Under the pieces are notes generated by a model. The model worked only from the letters and a program-made list of their open reading frames with translations, had not been told where the DNA came from and ran no database searches. Below, piece after piece: positions 51,479-60,911 of a DNA stretch of 60,911 bases. The position numbers and the translations under genes were made by a program. Positions within the stretch are counted from its first letter, which is position 1. Every line of letters begins with the position of its first letter. Location of the stretch: positions 1-60,911 of the forward strand of contig CABVRZ010000026.1 of the NCBI GenBank assembly GCA_902500775.1, in the 5' to 3' direction. The stretch comes from an uncultured Nitrospira sp. (lineage in GTDB: Bacteria > Nitrospirota > Nitrospiria > Nitrospirales > Nitrospiraceae).

Positions 51479-52231
51479 ATGGGGCAACCACGTCGCACGA
51501 CCGACCAATTGGACCAGGGCCTTACCGAACCGACCGAACCGGCGGAGCCACACACCGTACGAGAATCGTCACACCAGACTCCAGCACTCACCGTCGTACC
51601 ACCTAGTCGAATCGACATTGAACCTCAACCTGACCATCCTCGTAGCAGGCGTTGGAGTCACATGGTGCACCCGCTGCAAGTCCGCATGATCAGTCAGGTC
51701 ATCATTTATTCATTGATTATCTTTGTATTACTGGTTATCCCCGTGTTTCGACCGCTCATGCAGGCGATCGACAATCCCGCTCTGTCCTGGCAAGAACGCG
51801 CCGTCGTCGCCAACGACCTCCTCAGCCTCCACGCCAGATTCTGGCCCTATGCGCTCGGTGCAAGCCTCGTGGTTGTGCTCCATTGCATTCACTCGATACA
51901 GCTGATGCATCGAGTGACTGCCCCTCTCTACCGACTCAAACCTGTGTTGCTCCAAATCGGCAACGGCAATCTCTGCGCTCGGACTACCCTCGGTCAAGGG
52001 GACGACCTGACTCCGGAGGTCGATCTGGTCAACCAGATGACCGGTCAGCTGGAATCAAAGATCATGAGACTCAAACATGTGCACACCCTCGTGGCACTTG
52101 ATGCCACCCATATCAGAGAACTCGCCCTAGCGAAAGAGGATCCAGCCCTGGCCAGGCTCGCCAAGCAAATGGAGCAGAACTTATTGGAACTGAAGGCCTC
52201 CTTAGATACGTTCAAAACCCATAGCAGCTAG
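51479..52231 (+). CDS. Two-pass membrane protein with HAMP-like cytoplasmic part (paralogue 2)
   Basis: 250 residues, starting 2 bp after the previous stop. A cytoplasmic N-terminus of about 65 residues rich in Pro, Thr and Glu comes first. TM1 is about 73-92, then ALSWQERAVVANDLLSLHARFWPY, with TM2 about 125-143. The HAMP-like part starts MHRVTAPLYRLKPVLLQIGNGNL, followed by a coiled coil. Clearly a paralogue of the gene before it (same SW..xA..A..LL.L..R.WP core). Two HAMP-only membrane proteins in tandem are unusual; a heterodimer is plausible. Confidence 0.75.
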   Translation: MGQPRRTTDQLDQGLTEPTEPAEPHTVRESSHQTPALTVVPPSRIDIEPQPDHPRSRRWSHMVHPLQVRMISQVIIYSLIIFVLLVIPVFRPLMQAIDNPALSWQERAVVANDLLSLHARFWPYALGASLVVVLHCIHSIQLMHRVTAPLYRLKPVLLQIGNGNLCARTTLGQGDDLTPEVDLVNQMTGQLESKIMRLKHVHTLVALDATHIRELALAKEDPALARLAKQMEQNLLELKASLDTFKTHSS

Positions 52232-52240
52232 ACGATCTCC

Positions 52241-53071
52241 ATGAAACACGAGCACGAATCTGACTTGACGATAGCCCCCTATCGTGCGAGCCAAGCACGC
52301 CGATCGTGCCTCCCACACGGTGATGGATTTACCCTCATCGAAGTCATGCTGGCTATCTCAATCGTTGGCGTCTTGGCCACTCTTGCCGTCCCTAATTATG
52401 TGGAGTTTATCGAGAAGGCACGCGTAGCGCGAGCCGTTTCTGAACTGCATGGGCTCGCCAAGGACATTAAAGGATTTGCCTTGGCTGTCGGGACCTATCC
52501 GAATAGCATCGCGGACGTCGGTCGTAGCACCCTGCTGGATCCCTGGGGAACTCCGTACCAATACTGGCGGGTCGAGTGTGGAACAGTCGATGATCTCGGC
52601 AGTCTGGCTAAACTGAAACTGCGTAGGAAGAGCAGTCCGCAAATGATTCCGGCCATCTACTCACTCTCTGCAGACGGTGAATGGCCTGTCGCTCTTCGAT
52701 TTAATACTGAACCTCGTACAGCCTACTTGCATCTTGCTGCTGGCGGTAACGCGGGTGGAAGTGCAAATGCTGGAGGAAATGGCGGGGGCGGTGGAGGAGC
52801 CGGGGGCGGTGGGGCAGGTGGCAACGGGAGCGGAAATGGTGGAGGGAACGGTGGAGATGGAGGTAACGGCAATGGCGGTGGAGGAGGACCGAACTGTGGG
52901 CAAGGCGGGGCGAGAAAAGACCGTCATTTACATCCGATCAGTTCAGATTTTGATCTCTACAGCATGGGAAAGGACAAAGATTCTGTGAAGCCGCTGACGG
53001 CACAGAAAAGTCATGATGACGTCATTCGGGCAAGTGATGGTGGGTACTACGGTCTGGCTAGAAATTTCTAG
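52241..53071 (+). CDS. GspG-like pseudopilin with glycine-rich insertion
   Basis: 276 residues, 9 bp after the previous stop. A 29-residue leader ends at the prepilin cleavage site (DG then FTLIEVMLAISIVGVLATLAVPNY), so it is a class III/type IV-type pseudopilin processed by a prepilin peptidase. Core GspG-like motifs: DPWGTPYQYW, then later FDLYSMGKDKDS and DDVIRASDGGYYGLARNF. Between them lies an added stretch with a glycine-rich block (about 168-223). No secretion or pilus assembly genes are in the window. In an operon with HAMP proteins and a kinase, it may act as a sensor pilus subunit or as a ligand of the system. Confidence 0.85.
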   Translation: MKHEHESDLTIAPYRASQARRSCLPHGDGFTLIEVMLAISIVGVLATLAVPNYVEFIEKARVARAVSELHGLAKDIKGFALAVGTYPNSIADVGRSTLLDPWGTPYQYWRVECGTVDDLGSLAKLKLRRKSSPQMIPAIYSLSADGEWPVALRFNTEPRTAYLHLAAGGNAGGSANAGGNGGGGGGAGGGGAGGNGSGNGGGNGGDGGNGNGGGGGPNCGQGGARKDRHLHPISSDFDLYSMGKDKDSVKPLTAQKSHDDVIRASDGGYYGLARNF

Positions 53072-53083
53072 CTGCGTTGGATC

Positions 53084-56000
53084 ATGCAGAATCGATTCTC
53101 CAATTCAGTATTTCACAGCCGTATTGGACGCCGTATTCTGGCGCTGTTCGTGCTCTGTGCGCTGGTTCCAACCTCACTTCTTGGCTGGATTTCTTACCGT
53201 CAAGTTACGGAACAACTCATTGTTCAGTCAACGGCCAGGCTCAAACAAGAGAGCAAATCTCAAGGAATGCTGATTTATAACCAGCTTCTGACATTCGCCG
53301 GAGACTTGAGTCGGGTCGCTGCTGAACTTCCACAAAATGGTACCGTCACGGAGGACGTCGCAATCACCCCTTCAACGAAGGAGTTTCTTCATCACCTCCG
53401 TGATATACGGCTCCTTCCCACAACCGGCCCTCAACAACGAAGATTGACAGAGGCACAGACCACGCATCTTCAGAAAAACAAATCGTTCATCGAGATTCAC
53501 CTCGATGCAAACCATGCTCCTCAGTTTACACTGACCCGTGTTGTGAATCCCGCGCGCTGGGAGGCCGGGCTCCTCTCTGCGCAACTCGATGAAACGACCT
53601 TGTGGAGCACACAAGCCAAGGAGACCTTGCCTGGCGACATGGATCTTGTCATCGAAGACGAGGACCACCGCGCACTCTATTCGACCTTCTCCCAACCGAT
53701 CACCCTCCCCGATTTTCGTCGACATGACATTGCGACGCCGATGGGTGACGGGGCACTCTGGCACATGGGTGGACAAGACTATGTTTCCGGTGCCTGGTCA
53801 ATGCCGCTCCGGCATACGTTCTTGGTTGAACCATGGGTTATCGTACTGAGCCAAACTCGTGCTTCGGCACTGGCGCCCGTCGAACAGTTCCGCCACACCT
53901 TCCTGTTGGTCATTGCGTTTGCCTTGAGTGCAGTAGCTCTCCTCAGTTTTTCGCAAATCCGTCGGAGCCTTCACCCCATGACCATCCTGAAAGAAGGCAC
54001 GGCTCGACTAGCCGACGGAGATTTCTCCACTCACGTGACGGTTCACAGTGACGACGAGTTTGAGGAACTGGCCCATTCGTTCAACAGTATGACCCAACAA
54101 CTCAGCCAGCAATTCCAGATGTTAGAAACCATCTCAGCAATCAGTCAGGCCATTCTCGCCTGCCATGAACCCGCCATGATCGTGAAGATTCTGCTGTCGC
54201 GGATCACGGAAACGCTCAACTGTGCTGCCGTGGGAATGACGCTGCTAGATGCTGAAGAACCAGGACCCTCCGTGATGTCCATGCGATTCCTCGACACCCA
54301 CTCTGAGAATGATGTAACCGACGCTCCCTGTCAGCTTTCGGATGAACACCGCACCGCGCTTCAGACGTCTCCACATCACATGCTGGTTTCGTCATCGTGC
54401 TTACCAGCCTATCTCAAACCCATGGCTCGGCCAGACCTGTTGCTGTTCGCCATCTTTCCTATCATGGTCAACGAGAGTCTCAGTGGAGTCTTGATACTCG
54501 CCTACTACGACAGGAAACGACCACCCGCCGACCATATGACTCGGGCCCGCCGGCTGGCCGATCTGGTCATGGTAGCCCTCACCAACATACGAGCTACTCA
54601 GGCACGTGCGCAAACGCAGATCGAGCTGACAGGAGCCCTCCATGCCAAGCAGCAAGCTGAGCAGCAAGCAACGAATCTCCAGGTAATAACTCAGTCGTTA
54701 GAAACGAAGGAGGAACGCCTTCGCCATCAACAGAGTGCGACGCTTGCGCTTGTTCAAGACCGTACGGTGTTTGAGGGCGCGCTCCCTGTTACGGCAAAAC
54801 AGTTGACAACAATCGCGGCAGAAGCGCTCGCGGTCCAACGAGTGAGTGTGTGGATTTACGAGGAGCAGACCCAGTCGCTCTACTGTCTCGATAAGTATGA
54901 TCGAGTCACTCATCAGCACACCTTTAACCACAAACTCCTCCGCGGACTGTATCCTCACTACATCGCGACCCTCAACGAGGGACAGCTCATCGCCGCTGCG
55001 GAGGCGTTACAACACCAGGCCTTCAAGGAACTGGTCCCCGAGATTCTCGCGCCGGATCAGATCGGTGCGAGGCTTGATGCACCGTTTCACTCGCAGCAGA
55101 AACTCGCCGGAGTCGTCTCGATCGAACATGTCGGCTCCTCCCGAGCCTGGGCGCCAGACGAGCAACAGTTCGCACAAGCACTCGCGAACTTTATGACGCT
55201 GGTACTTGAAGCGGCACGACGCCGTGAGTCTGAACAAGCCCTTGCCATTGCGAAACTTGCGGCCGAAGAGGCGACGAAGACAAAGGCCGCATTTCTGGCG
55301 AATATGACTCATGAAATCAGAACACCGATGAATGGCATCATCGGCATGACTGAAATCCTTGCCCGTTCCGCCCTTTCAGAGACGCAACAGCACTATGTTG
55401 AGGCGATTCACAACAGCGGAGACGTCTTACTTGCTCTGATCAATGATATTCTCGACTTTTCAAAAATTGAGGCTGAAAAACTGGAGATCCAGTCGGTCCC
55501 GATCGATTTACGGGAGATTGTCGAACGTGCCGTTGAACCGTTGGCTGAACATGCCCAACGGAAAGACTTGCCTATCTTGACCGACTACGATCCCACAGTC
55601 CCAACCGCCGTCATGGGGGATCCTATTCGGATCCAACAGATTGTGACCAATCTGCTCAACAACGCCATCAAATTCACCCAAGCCGGAGAGATAACCGTCT
55701 CTGTCACTCAAGAACCGGTTCCATCACGCCAGGAGGATACTCCTAGAATCAGGCTCGCCGTCAGGGATACAGGATCCGGCATCAGTCTGGAAGGCCAAGC
55801 AAAACTCTTTCAATCTTTTTCTCAAGTAGACGGGTCCTCGACGCGCGTGCACGGCGGCACGGGTCTCGGCCTGAGCATCTGCAAGCAGCTCAGCGAACTG
55901 ATGGGTGGGACCATCGGCGTTGAAAGCACGATCGGGCAAGGGAGCACCTTCTGGGTCGTTCTCCCCTTGCCGATTCAAGTAGCGGCGGCCGCCCCTCCCG

Positions 56001-57280
56001 AGGCGGATCCTTTGTTTGCCGATCTTCGGATTTGCATGGCAGTCAGCCATCCAGGGACGCGTCAGGTGCTCACGCGATACCTTGCGTCCTGGGGAATTTC
56101 CTCATATCTGGCGGATACCGAAGCGCAATTCCTGGTACAGGTGATGACTGAGGTCGCAACCGATGGGCGTCGGGTCATCGCGCTGATCGATGAGACCTTC
56201 GTCGACACGACTGACTCACAATTACTGGACACGCTGAACTCCGACTCCTCATTGGAGTCGGTGAAAATCTTGCGGCTGGTCTCGTCCATGAGACGGGCGG
56301 ACGTCGAACAGGATCCTGCAATTGGTCAGACGGCCTTTGTGACCAAGCCACTCCGGTATCACGCGCTGCACCAAGCCCTGATCAACCTGCTCGCTGATCA
56401 ACCGCCAGCCTCGCAGCCCTCGCACATGGCGCCGGCGACGCCGACCTTATCCGGTCATGTCCTCCTCGCGGAAGACAATCCGGTCAATCAAGAAATCGCC
56501 CTATTCATGCTCGAAACCATAGGGTGCACAGCGACCGTTGCTCAGAATGGGCACGAAGTCCTCACCTGTGCAAAGGCGACGTCATTCGATCTTATTCTCA
56601 TGGATTGCCAGATGCCGGAGATGGACGGGATCGAAGCGACCCGATTGATTCGTGAATGGGAACAGGCGGAATCCAGAACTCCTATTCCCATTATCGCCCT
56701 GACAGCCCATGCAACCAAGGGTGATCGCGAACAATGTTTGGCTGCCGGCATGACTGACTACTTGACGAAACCTTATACTATGGAACGCCTCCAGACAATG
56801 CTGGCTACCTGGCTCCGGACAGGCCCCATGACTCCGCACGTTGAACATTCCTCCTCTCACCAGGCCTCGTCCACAACCTCGATCCCTATTGCCTCAGCAT
56901 CCGACCAGGACCCGCAGGCCTCCTTGTTTGTCGATCAGAAGGCCTGGAGGTCAATCACGAGCCTGCAAAGACCGGGGAAAGAAGATCTATTGACTAAACT
57001 GTTGTCTTTGTACTTGGTGGACTCGAAAGACCTGGTTACGAAGATTGCTCAAGGGATCGCCGATGGGAACGCACAGGCGGTCAACCATGCGGCTCATAGT
57101 CTGAAATCCAGAAGTTCGGTGCTTGGTGCAGTCTCGCTTTCCAAACTCTGCAGACAGTTCGAAGAATTCAGTCGCCACGAGCATCTCAAAGAGGCTGAAC
57201 CATTGGTGGACCAACTCCGTCTGGCGTTCGACCATGCCAGTCAAATTTTTCATGGTGAACTCGAGAGGCGATCCCGATGA
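53084..57280 (+). CDS. Large membrane hybrid kinase: sensor-HAMP-GAF-GAF-HisKA-HATPase-REC-REC-HPt
   Basis: 1398 residues. TM1 about 16-38, a large periplasmic sensor domain, and TM2 about 270-290. HAMP follows ([22 protein letters not shown]), then two GAF domains (about 340-505 and 560-705). HisKA with His743 ([15 protein letters not shown]) and an intact HATPase ([15 protein letters not shown]) come next. Receiver 1 (about 980-1105) is degenerate: the acidic pair reads SH and only the Lys (TKPL) and a weak LID remain. Receiver 2 is intact (AEDN, Asp1174 in [15 protein letters not shown]). The C-terminal HPt has His1338 in [11 protein letters not shown] complete relay in one chain. ATGA overlap with the EAL regulator, its likely target. 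Confidence 0.92.
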   Translation: MQNRFSNSVFHSRIGRRILALFVLCALVPTSLLGWISYRQVTEQLIVQSTARLKQESKSQGMLIYNQLLTFAGDLSRVAAELPQNGTVTEDVAITPSTKEFLHHLRDIRLLPTTGPQQRRLTEAQTTHLQKNKSFIEIHLDANHAPQFTLTRVVNPARWEAGLLSAQLDETTLWSTQAKETLPGDMDLVIEDEDHRALYSTFSQPITLPDFRRHDIATPMGDGALWHMGGQDYVSGAWSMPLRHTFLVEPWVIVLSQTRASALAPVEQFRHTFLLVIAFALSAVALLSFSQIRRSLHPMTILKEGTARLADGDFSTHVTVHSDDEFEELAHSFNSMTQQLSQQFQMLETISAISQAILACHEPAMIVKILLSRITETLNCAAVGMTLLDAEEPGPSVMSMRFLDTHSENDVTDAPCQLSDEHRTALQTSPHHMLVSSSCLPAYLKPMARPDLLLFAIFPIMVNESLSGVLILAYYDRKRPPADHMTRARRLADLVMVALTNIRATQARAQTQIELTGALHAKQQAEQQATNLQVITQSLETKEERLRHQQSATLALVQDRTVFEGALPVTAKQLTTIAAEALAVQRVSVWIYEEQTQSLYCLDKYDRVTHQHTFNHKLLRGLYPHYIATLNEGQLIAAAEALQHQAFKELVPEILAPDQIGARLDAPFHSQQKLAGVVSIEHVGSSRAWAPDEQQFAQALANFMTLVLEAARRRESEQALAIAKLAAEEATKTKAAFLANMTHEIRTPMNGIIGMTEILARSALSETQQHYVEAIHNSGDVLLALINDILDFSKIEAEKLEIQSVPIDLREIVERAVEPLAEHAQRKDLPILTDYDPTVPTAVMGDPIRIQQIVTNLLNNAIKFTQAGEITVSVTQEPVPSRQEDTPRIRLAVRDTGSGISLEGQAKLFQSFSQVDGSSTRVHGGTGLGLSICKQLSELMGGTIGVESTIGQGSTFWVVLPLPIQVAAAAPPEADPLFADLRICMAVSHPGTRQVLTRYLASWGISSYLADTEAQFLVQVMTEVATDGRRVIALIDETFVDTTDSQLLDTLNSDSSLESVKILRLVSSMRRADVEQDPAIGQTAFVTKPLRYHALHQALINLLADQPPASQPSHMAPATPTLSGHVLLAEDNPVNQEIALFMLETIGCTATVAQNGHEVLTCAKATSFDLILMDCQMPEMDGIEATRLIREWEQAESRTPIPIIALTAHATKGDREQCLAAGMTDYLTKPYTMERLQTMLATWLRTGPMTPHVEHSSSHQASSTTSIPIASASDQDPQASLFVDQKAWRSITSLQRPGKEDLLTKLLSLYLVDSKDLVTKIAQGIADGNAQAVNHAAHSLKSRSSVLGAVSLSKLCRQFEEFSRHEHLKEAEPLVDQLRLAFDHASQIFHGELERRSR

Positions 57281-59448
57281 CCTCCCCAATAGATCTGCAT
57301 TCCCCCCTTGCACTGATCATCGATGATGATGCCACGTTCCGCGTCCTGTCGCGAATGAGTCTGGAACAGGAGGAGTTGCGCGTGGAAGAGGCAACCTCAG
57401 GCCAAGCCGCACTGGACTTCGCCGCATCTACGATGCCGGACATCATCCTCCTCGATCTGCAAATGCCGGATATGGATGGGTTCACCACATGCCGACGTCT
57501 TCGGCAGTTGCCGGCGGGAGAGTTTGTTCCTATTCTCATCATGACCGGGCTCGACGATATCGACTCGATCGCGCAGGCCTATGAAATGGGTGCCACCGAC
57601 TTCATCATCAAGCCATGCCACGGGCTTATTCTCAGTCAACGAGTCCGCTACATGCTTCGTGCAAGCCAAACACTCACGGCGCTGCGTGATAGTGAATCTC
57701 GATTGGCACAGGCCCAGCGGATCGCACAATTAGGTGGGTGGGAATGGGATATCACACAGGATCGCTTGGAGTTCTCGGATGCCGCCTGTCACATTGTTGG
57801 CATGCCACCCTTCTCGCTCATGAACCAACCGCACACAGCCTATCTCGCCTGCGTTCATGAAGGCGATCGCGAGCTGGTCGCCAACGCTCTGCGTGTGGCT
57901 GCTAAAGACCAGACCGCATTTGAATTGAACCATCGTATCGCTCACTGCACCGGAACCCATCGTATTGTTCACCTCCACGCCGAGCCCCTCATGAACGAGG
58001 GCGGATCTGCTCAACGGATGTTGGGGACGGTACAAGACATGACCGATGAACAGGCGACGGAGGCAAGAATCTATTTCTTAGCAAATTACGACAACCAAAC
58101 GCATCTTCCTAATCGGGGTCTGTTCCTCCATCGAATCTCGCAAGCCATGCTCCCTGGCACAGGGAGCAGCACAATTGGTGCCATAGTGGTCCTGGGGATG
58201 GATCGCTACCACCGCATCGGCGATCTGCATGGATCGGGAAGCACCGATCACATCATGAGGGTTGTAGCTGAACGTCTCCAGCAGTCGCTGTCTGAAATCA
58301 CGACTATCGCACAACATGCTGGGAGAGACGCTCCGATACTGGCACGCCTCAGCGATGATCAATTTGCAGTATTCCTGAGCAATCTCTCCGAGCCTGACAA
58401 CGCGGCGAGAGTCGCCCAAGGATTTCTACAAGCGCTGACCCGCCCATTCGTAATCGGAACAACCAGCCTGACGCTCTCCGCGAATATTGGCATCGCTATT
58501 CCAGGATCCGACGGCCTGGATCCCGAGCAGCTGCTCCGCAATGCCTGTACTGCCCTCCAGGCAGCAAAAAGAAAAGGGGCCAACGGGTACCAGTATTTCT
58601 CGGAAGCAATGAATACCACCATCGCCACTCGGGTCAAACTTGAACAGGATTTGAGAATCGCGATTGCGAGTAACCAGTTCATCCTGCACTATCAACCAAA
58701 GGTGGATATCCTCTCGGAACAGGTCGTTGGATTCGAAGCGCTGATTCGCTGGCAACACCCGACCCGCGGCCTGATTGCTCCGACAGAATTCATCCCGGTT
58801 GCTGAGGAAGAAGCCCTCATCATTCCAATGAGCGAATGGGTCATCAGAAGCGTGGCGCAACAACAACGCCTCTGGCATAAGAACGGGCTGGCCCCGAGCT
58901 TGGTCTCAATCAACCTATCCGGGCTGCAGTTTAGACAACGAAATATCGCACAGCAGATAAAGGGTCTGGTCTTTGCGGAGGGAGGACGCCCACAAGACAT
59001 CGAGCTTGAGCTGACGGAAAGTGTCTTAATGACAGACGCGTCATCAACCGTTACCATCTTGCAAGAGCTCAAAGCGTCCGGCTTTCGACTCGCCATCGAC
59101 GACTTTGGAACAGGCTATTCCTCTCTCGCCTATCTGCAGCAATTCCCAATCGATACGCTCAAGATCGACCAGGCGTTTATCAAGGATCTCAAGCTCGGGA
59201 AGGGGGATTCTCCGATCATGCGGGCAATCATCGGGATGGGGCGTGCCCTCACGCTGCAAATCGTCGCCAAAGGAGTAGAAACACGCGACCAGCTGGCCTT
59301 TCTCCGTCTACAAGGCTGTGACACCTATCAAGGCTATCTCTTCAGCAAACCGGTTCCAGCACATGAACTGCAGCATCTACTGCGAGACCGTTTTTCAGAT
59401 GAAGCGTCCCGGCGCATGGATCGATCACGACATCGGTTCGTGAGCTAA
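57277..59448 (+). CDS. REC-PAS-GGDEF-EAL response regulator, phosphodiesterase type
   Basis: 723 residues, overlapping the kinase gene by 4 bp. Receiver 10-125: IDDD, Asp60 in [18 protein letters not shown] (about 150-275) contains [14 protein letters not shown]. The GGDEF domain is degenerate: the active site reads SDDQF (359-363) instead of GGDEF, so no diguanylate cyclase activity is expected. The EAL domain is intact: E487-A-L489 in [16 protein letters not shown]608-D609 in DDFGTGYSS, and the catalytic loop KxDQxFI. I therefore predict a c-di-GMP phosphodiesterase controlled by phosphorylation from the neighbouring kinase, with the degenerate GGDEF perhaps serving as a GTP-sensing part. 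Confidence 0.93.
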   Translation: MTSPIDLHSPLALIIDDDATFRVLSRMSLEQEELRVEEATSGQAALDFAASTMPDIILLDLQMPDMDGFTTCRRLRQLPAGEFVPILIMTGLDDIDSIAQAYEMGATDFIIKPCHGLILSQRVRYMLRASQTLTALRDSESRLAQAQRIAQLGGWEWDITQDRLEFSDAACHIVGMPPFSLMNQPHTAYLACVHEGDRELVANALRVAAKDQTAFELNHRIAHCTGTHRIVHLHAEPLMNEGGSAQRMLGTVQDMTDEQATEARIYFLANYDNQTHLPNRGLFLHRISQAMLPGTGSSTIGAIVVLGMDRYHRIGDLHGSGSTDHIMRVVAERLQQSLSEITTIAQHAGRDAPILARLSDDQFAVFLSNLSEPDNAARVAQGFLQALTRPFVIGTTSLTLSANIGIAIPGSDGLDPEQLLRNACTALQAAKRKGANGYQYFSEAMNTTIATRVKLEQDLRIAIASNQFILHYQPKVDILSEQVVGFEALIRWQHPTRGLIAPTEFIPVAEEEALIIPMSEWVIRSVAQQQRLWHKNGLAPSLVSINLSGLQFRQRNIAQQIKGLVFAEGGRPQDIELELTESVLMTDASSTVTILQELKASGFRLAIDDFGTGYSSLAYLQQFPIDTLKIDQAFIKDLKLGKGDSPIMRAIIGMGRALTLQIVAKGVETRDQLAFLRLQGCDTYQGYLFSKPVPAHELQHLLRDRFSDEASRRMDRSRHRFVS

Positions 59449-59479
59449 GTGGAGACGTCCCCACCTACATGATTTCCCC

Positions 59480-60751
59480 TCAGGGTGTCTGTCTAAATGT
59501 GACAATAGCGGAAGGATTGCTCTGTGCAGGAAAGGGATTCCTGAGCACCGGTGTCAGGGGAACTAAGGTCCCTGCCTCAGGAACGATGGTGTAGGCTAAG
59601 ACAGTGCCTCCCGAATCACTGGTGGTACGATTCGCCACATATAAGAACTGTCCATCCGGGGAAGTTGTGAGCGCGACGGGGGTAGACCCAGCAGGCAGCA
59701 CGGGGGCAGGATTTTGTGATGCTCCCGACGGCGGCACAAGGGCGAGTACGCCATTGCTTCCGATCGAAAACGTCGAGACTGTGCCGCTTCCATTGGCGAT
59801 ATACACATGAGTCCCATCCGATGCCACTGCCAGAGCGTTTGGGTTCGTTCCGCCCGTAGGGAGTGGGTTGGAGCTCGCTGATGGAACGAGGGTGAGCAGC
59901 CCGGATGACTCAACCCGAAATACCGTCACATTATTGGACGTCTCATTGGTCACATAGAGAAACTGTCCATTCGGCGGAGCCAGCGCAATCGCCGTGAGGC
60001 CTGTCCCACCTGATGCAATAGGATTCTTCGCAGGCCCTGTCGGTTGGACAAGCGTGAGCACTCCAGACGAATCAACCTGAAACGTCGTGATCATGTTGGA
60101 GGTGTTGGTTGCGACATAGAGAAACTTTCCATTTGGTGACACGGCCAGTGCGATCGGTGAAGAGACCCCCTCACCGATAGGCTTGGAAGGTCTCCCCTCC
60201 GCCTGTGGAACAAGCGTGAGCACTCCACCCGCGCCAATCTTAAAAACCGTCACATCATCTGATCCACTATTCGCAACGTACAGAAACTGAGAATCTTTTG
60301 AGATGACAAGAGCTCGTGGGGTTGTCCCCACGGAAACTGGGTTCCGATTGCCGGAAGTCGAATCCCCGAGCACTAACGTCCCGTTGGTGCCAATCCGGAA
60401 GGCTGTTACTTGGTTCGTCTGGTTGTTGGCGACATAGGCGAACAATCCATCTGATGACACGGCAATAGCCGACGGAGTCGGAATACCCAAGAAAGGAGAA
60501 CCAGCTAGTGTCGTGAGTCCGCCGCTCGATGAATTTACGGTGTACCCAGACACACTATTGGCTCCACTATTGGTGACGTAGACGACCAAACCTGCCGTTC
60601 GCTCTCCCTCCCCCCCGATTGCTCCTACCAGTCCACCGACTCCAGCTCCACCACCATCGCCACAGCCAGAGAGAAGCATCAGGTAAGGGATAAGCCAGAT
60701 AAGGCGTCTCCGCGTCGCAATTGATGACGCACAAACTCTGCTCTGCACCAT
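59480..60751 (-). CDS. Beta-propeller (lactonase-like) lipoprotein
   Basis: 423 residues. Lipobox LLSGC (about 26-30) marks a lipoprotein; the following Gly-rich stretch is a flexible tether. From about 55 the protein is a seven-fold repeat of about 50 residues, each with the pattern AIAVS-DG-FAYVANN-TNQVTAFRIG or close variants (GKFLYVATN, GQFLYVTNE, GTHVYIANG). This is the YVTN/lactonase-type beta-propeller. No catalytic metal site of a true 6-phosphogluconolactonase is evident, so it is probably a binding or surface protein. The end converges on the EAL gene. Confidence 0.88.
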   Translation of the reverse strand: MVQSRVCASSIATRRRLIWLIPYLMLLSGCGDGGGAGVGGLVGAIGGEGERTAGLVVYVTNSGANSVSGYTVNSSSGGLTTLAGSPFLGIPTPSAIAVSSDGLFAYVANNQTNQVTAFRIGTNGTLVLGDSTSGNRNPVSVGTTPRALVISKDSQFLYVANSGSDDVTVFKIGAGGVLTLVPQAEGRPSKPIGEGVSSPIALAVSPNGKFLYVATNTSNMITTFQVDSSGVLTLVQPTGPAKNPIASGGTGLTAIALAPPNGQFLYVTNETSNNVTVFRVESSGLLTLVPSASSNPLPTGGTNPNALAVASDGTHVYIANGSGTVSTFSIGSNGVLALVPPSGASQNPAPVLPAGSTPVALTTSPDGQFLYVANRTTSDSGGTVLAYTIVPEAGTLVPLTPVLRNPFPAQSNPSAIVTFRQTP

Positions 60752-60911
60752 ATTTGTGGTTATACCACTCTCGGAAAGCCCTCACAACACCACATGGAAT
60801 GACCGTGCGCCAGGGTGATCCTGGAAACAGGAGGCGTAGTGAGAATCTATACCGTAACAGTAGTGTCCGGAGATCACGTGAATAGATTCAACTGGTTACC
60901 GTTTGCGACAG
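60752..60911. other. Right edge of the window
   Basis: No gene is complete here. The 160 bp upstream of the lipoprotein gene probably hold its promoter; no clear hexamers were recognised. Confidence 0.3.

Noticed and set aside
1-60911. tRNA, rRNA or riboswitch
   Set aside because: I looked for cloverleaf-like and rRNA-like stretches in the intergenic regions and found none that I could support by eye.

Overview
The window looks like a chromosome segment of a member of the Nitrospirota, most probably Nitrospira. That is inferred from gene style, not from a marker gene: many hybrid sensor kinases, TonB receptor + YfiR pairs, a DUF4347/LEPR-type cell-surface protein, Ig-containing YD-repeat proteins and a saccharopine-type lysine module. 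There is no rRNA, tRNA or CRISPR array that I can see. Coding density is ordinary, coding is on both strands, and base composition is moderately GC-rich with AT-richer pockets around 22.0-22.7, 25.2-25.9 and 45.5-45.9 kb.

Layout. 0.2-8.0 kb: a small exported protein, a PAS hybrid kinase, a second PAS hybrid 'kinase' whose phospho-accepting His is Tyr, a NarL-type regulator, a NarL-like regulator with a fully degenerate receiver, and a receiver-only protein. 8.4-13.9 kb: a CHASE8-HAMP hybrid kinase, a TonB-dependent receptor and a YfiR-family periplasmic protein. 13.99-19.96 kb (minus strand): a four-gene operon that I consider the most unusual thing here. It encodes a membrane-tethered sugar-binding protein, a ribose-type ABC permease, a degenerate ABC ATPase fused to an intact histidine kinase and receiver, and a LamB-like porin. 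20.2-27.5 kb: a tiny membrane protein, an aldo/keto reductase, then a broken Rhs/YD-repeat polymorphic-toxin island ending in a REP-associated transposase and bounded by direct copies of the reductase 5' end. 27.7-32.8 kb: YajD, a secreted TPR protein, an AraC regulator and small proteins.

32.9-36.1 kb is a compact operon (saccharopine dehydrogenase, ALDH7-type aldehyde dehydrogenase, 2-His-1-carboxylate oxygenase) that fits lysine/aminoadipate breakdown. 36.2-42.6 kb: release factor 3, a hemerythrin, small membrane proteins, inorganic pyrophosphatase, a small exported-protein gene broken by one in-frame TAG, a membrane protein and an NTF2-like exported protein. 42.7-45.5 kb: a surface protein with three nearly identical 300-bp cadherin-like repeats. 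46-50.1 kb: single metabolic or envelope genes (DUF3617, rhodanese, ABM, aldose epimerase, HicB-like, alpha/beta hydrolase).

50.4-59.4 kb (plus strand) is a tight six-gene operon: a membrane-anchored small protein, two paralogous two-TM/HAMP proteins, a pseudopilin with a glycine-rich insertion, a giant hybrid kinase ending in HPt, and a REC-PAS-GGDEF-EAL regulator with a degenerate GGDEF. It reads as a pseudopilin-linked phosphorelay that ends in c-di-GMP breakdown. The window closes with a beta-propeller lipoprotein on the minus strand. The theme of the window is signal transduction built from parts that have lost their original chemistry: pseudo-ABC ATPase, pseudo-kinase, pseudo-receivers and pseudo-GGDEF.
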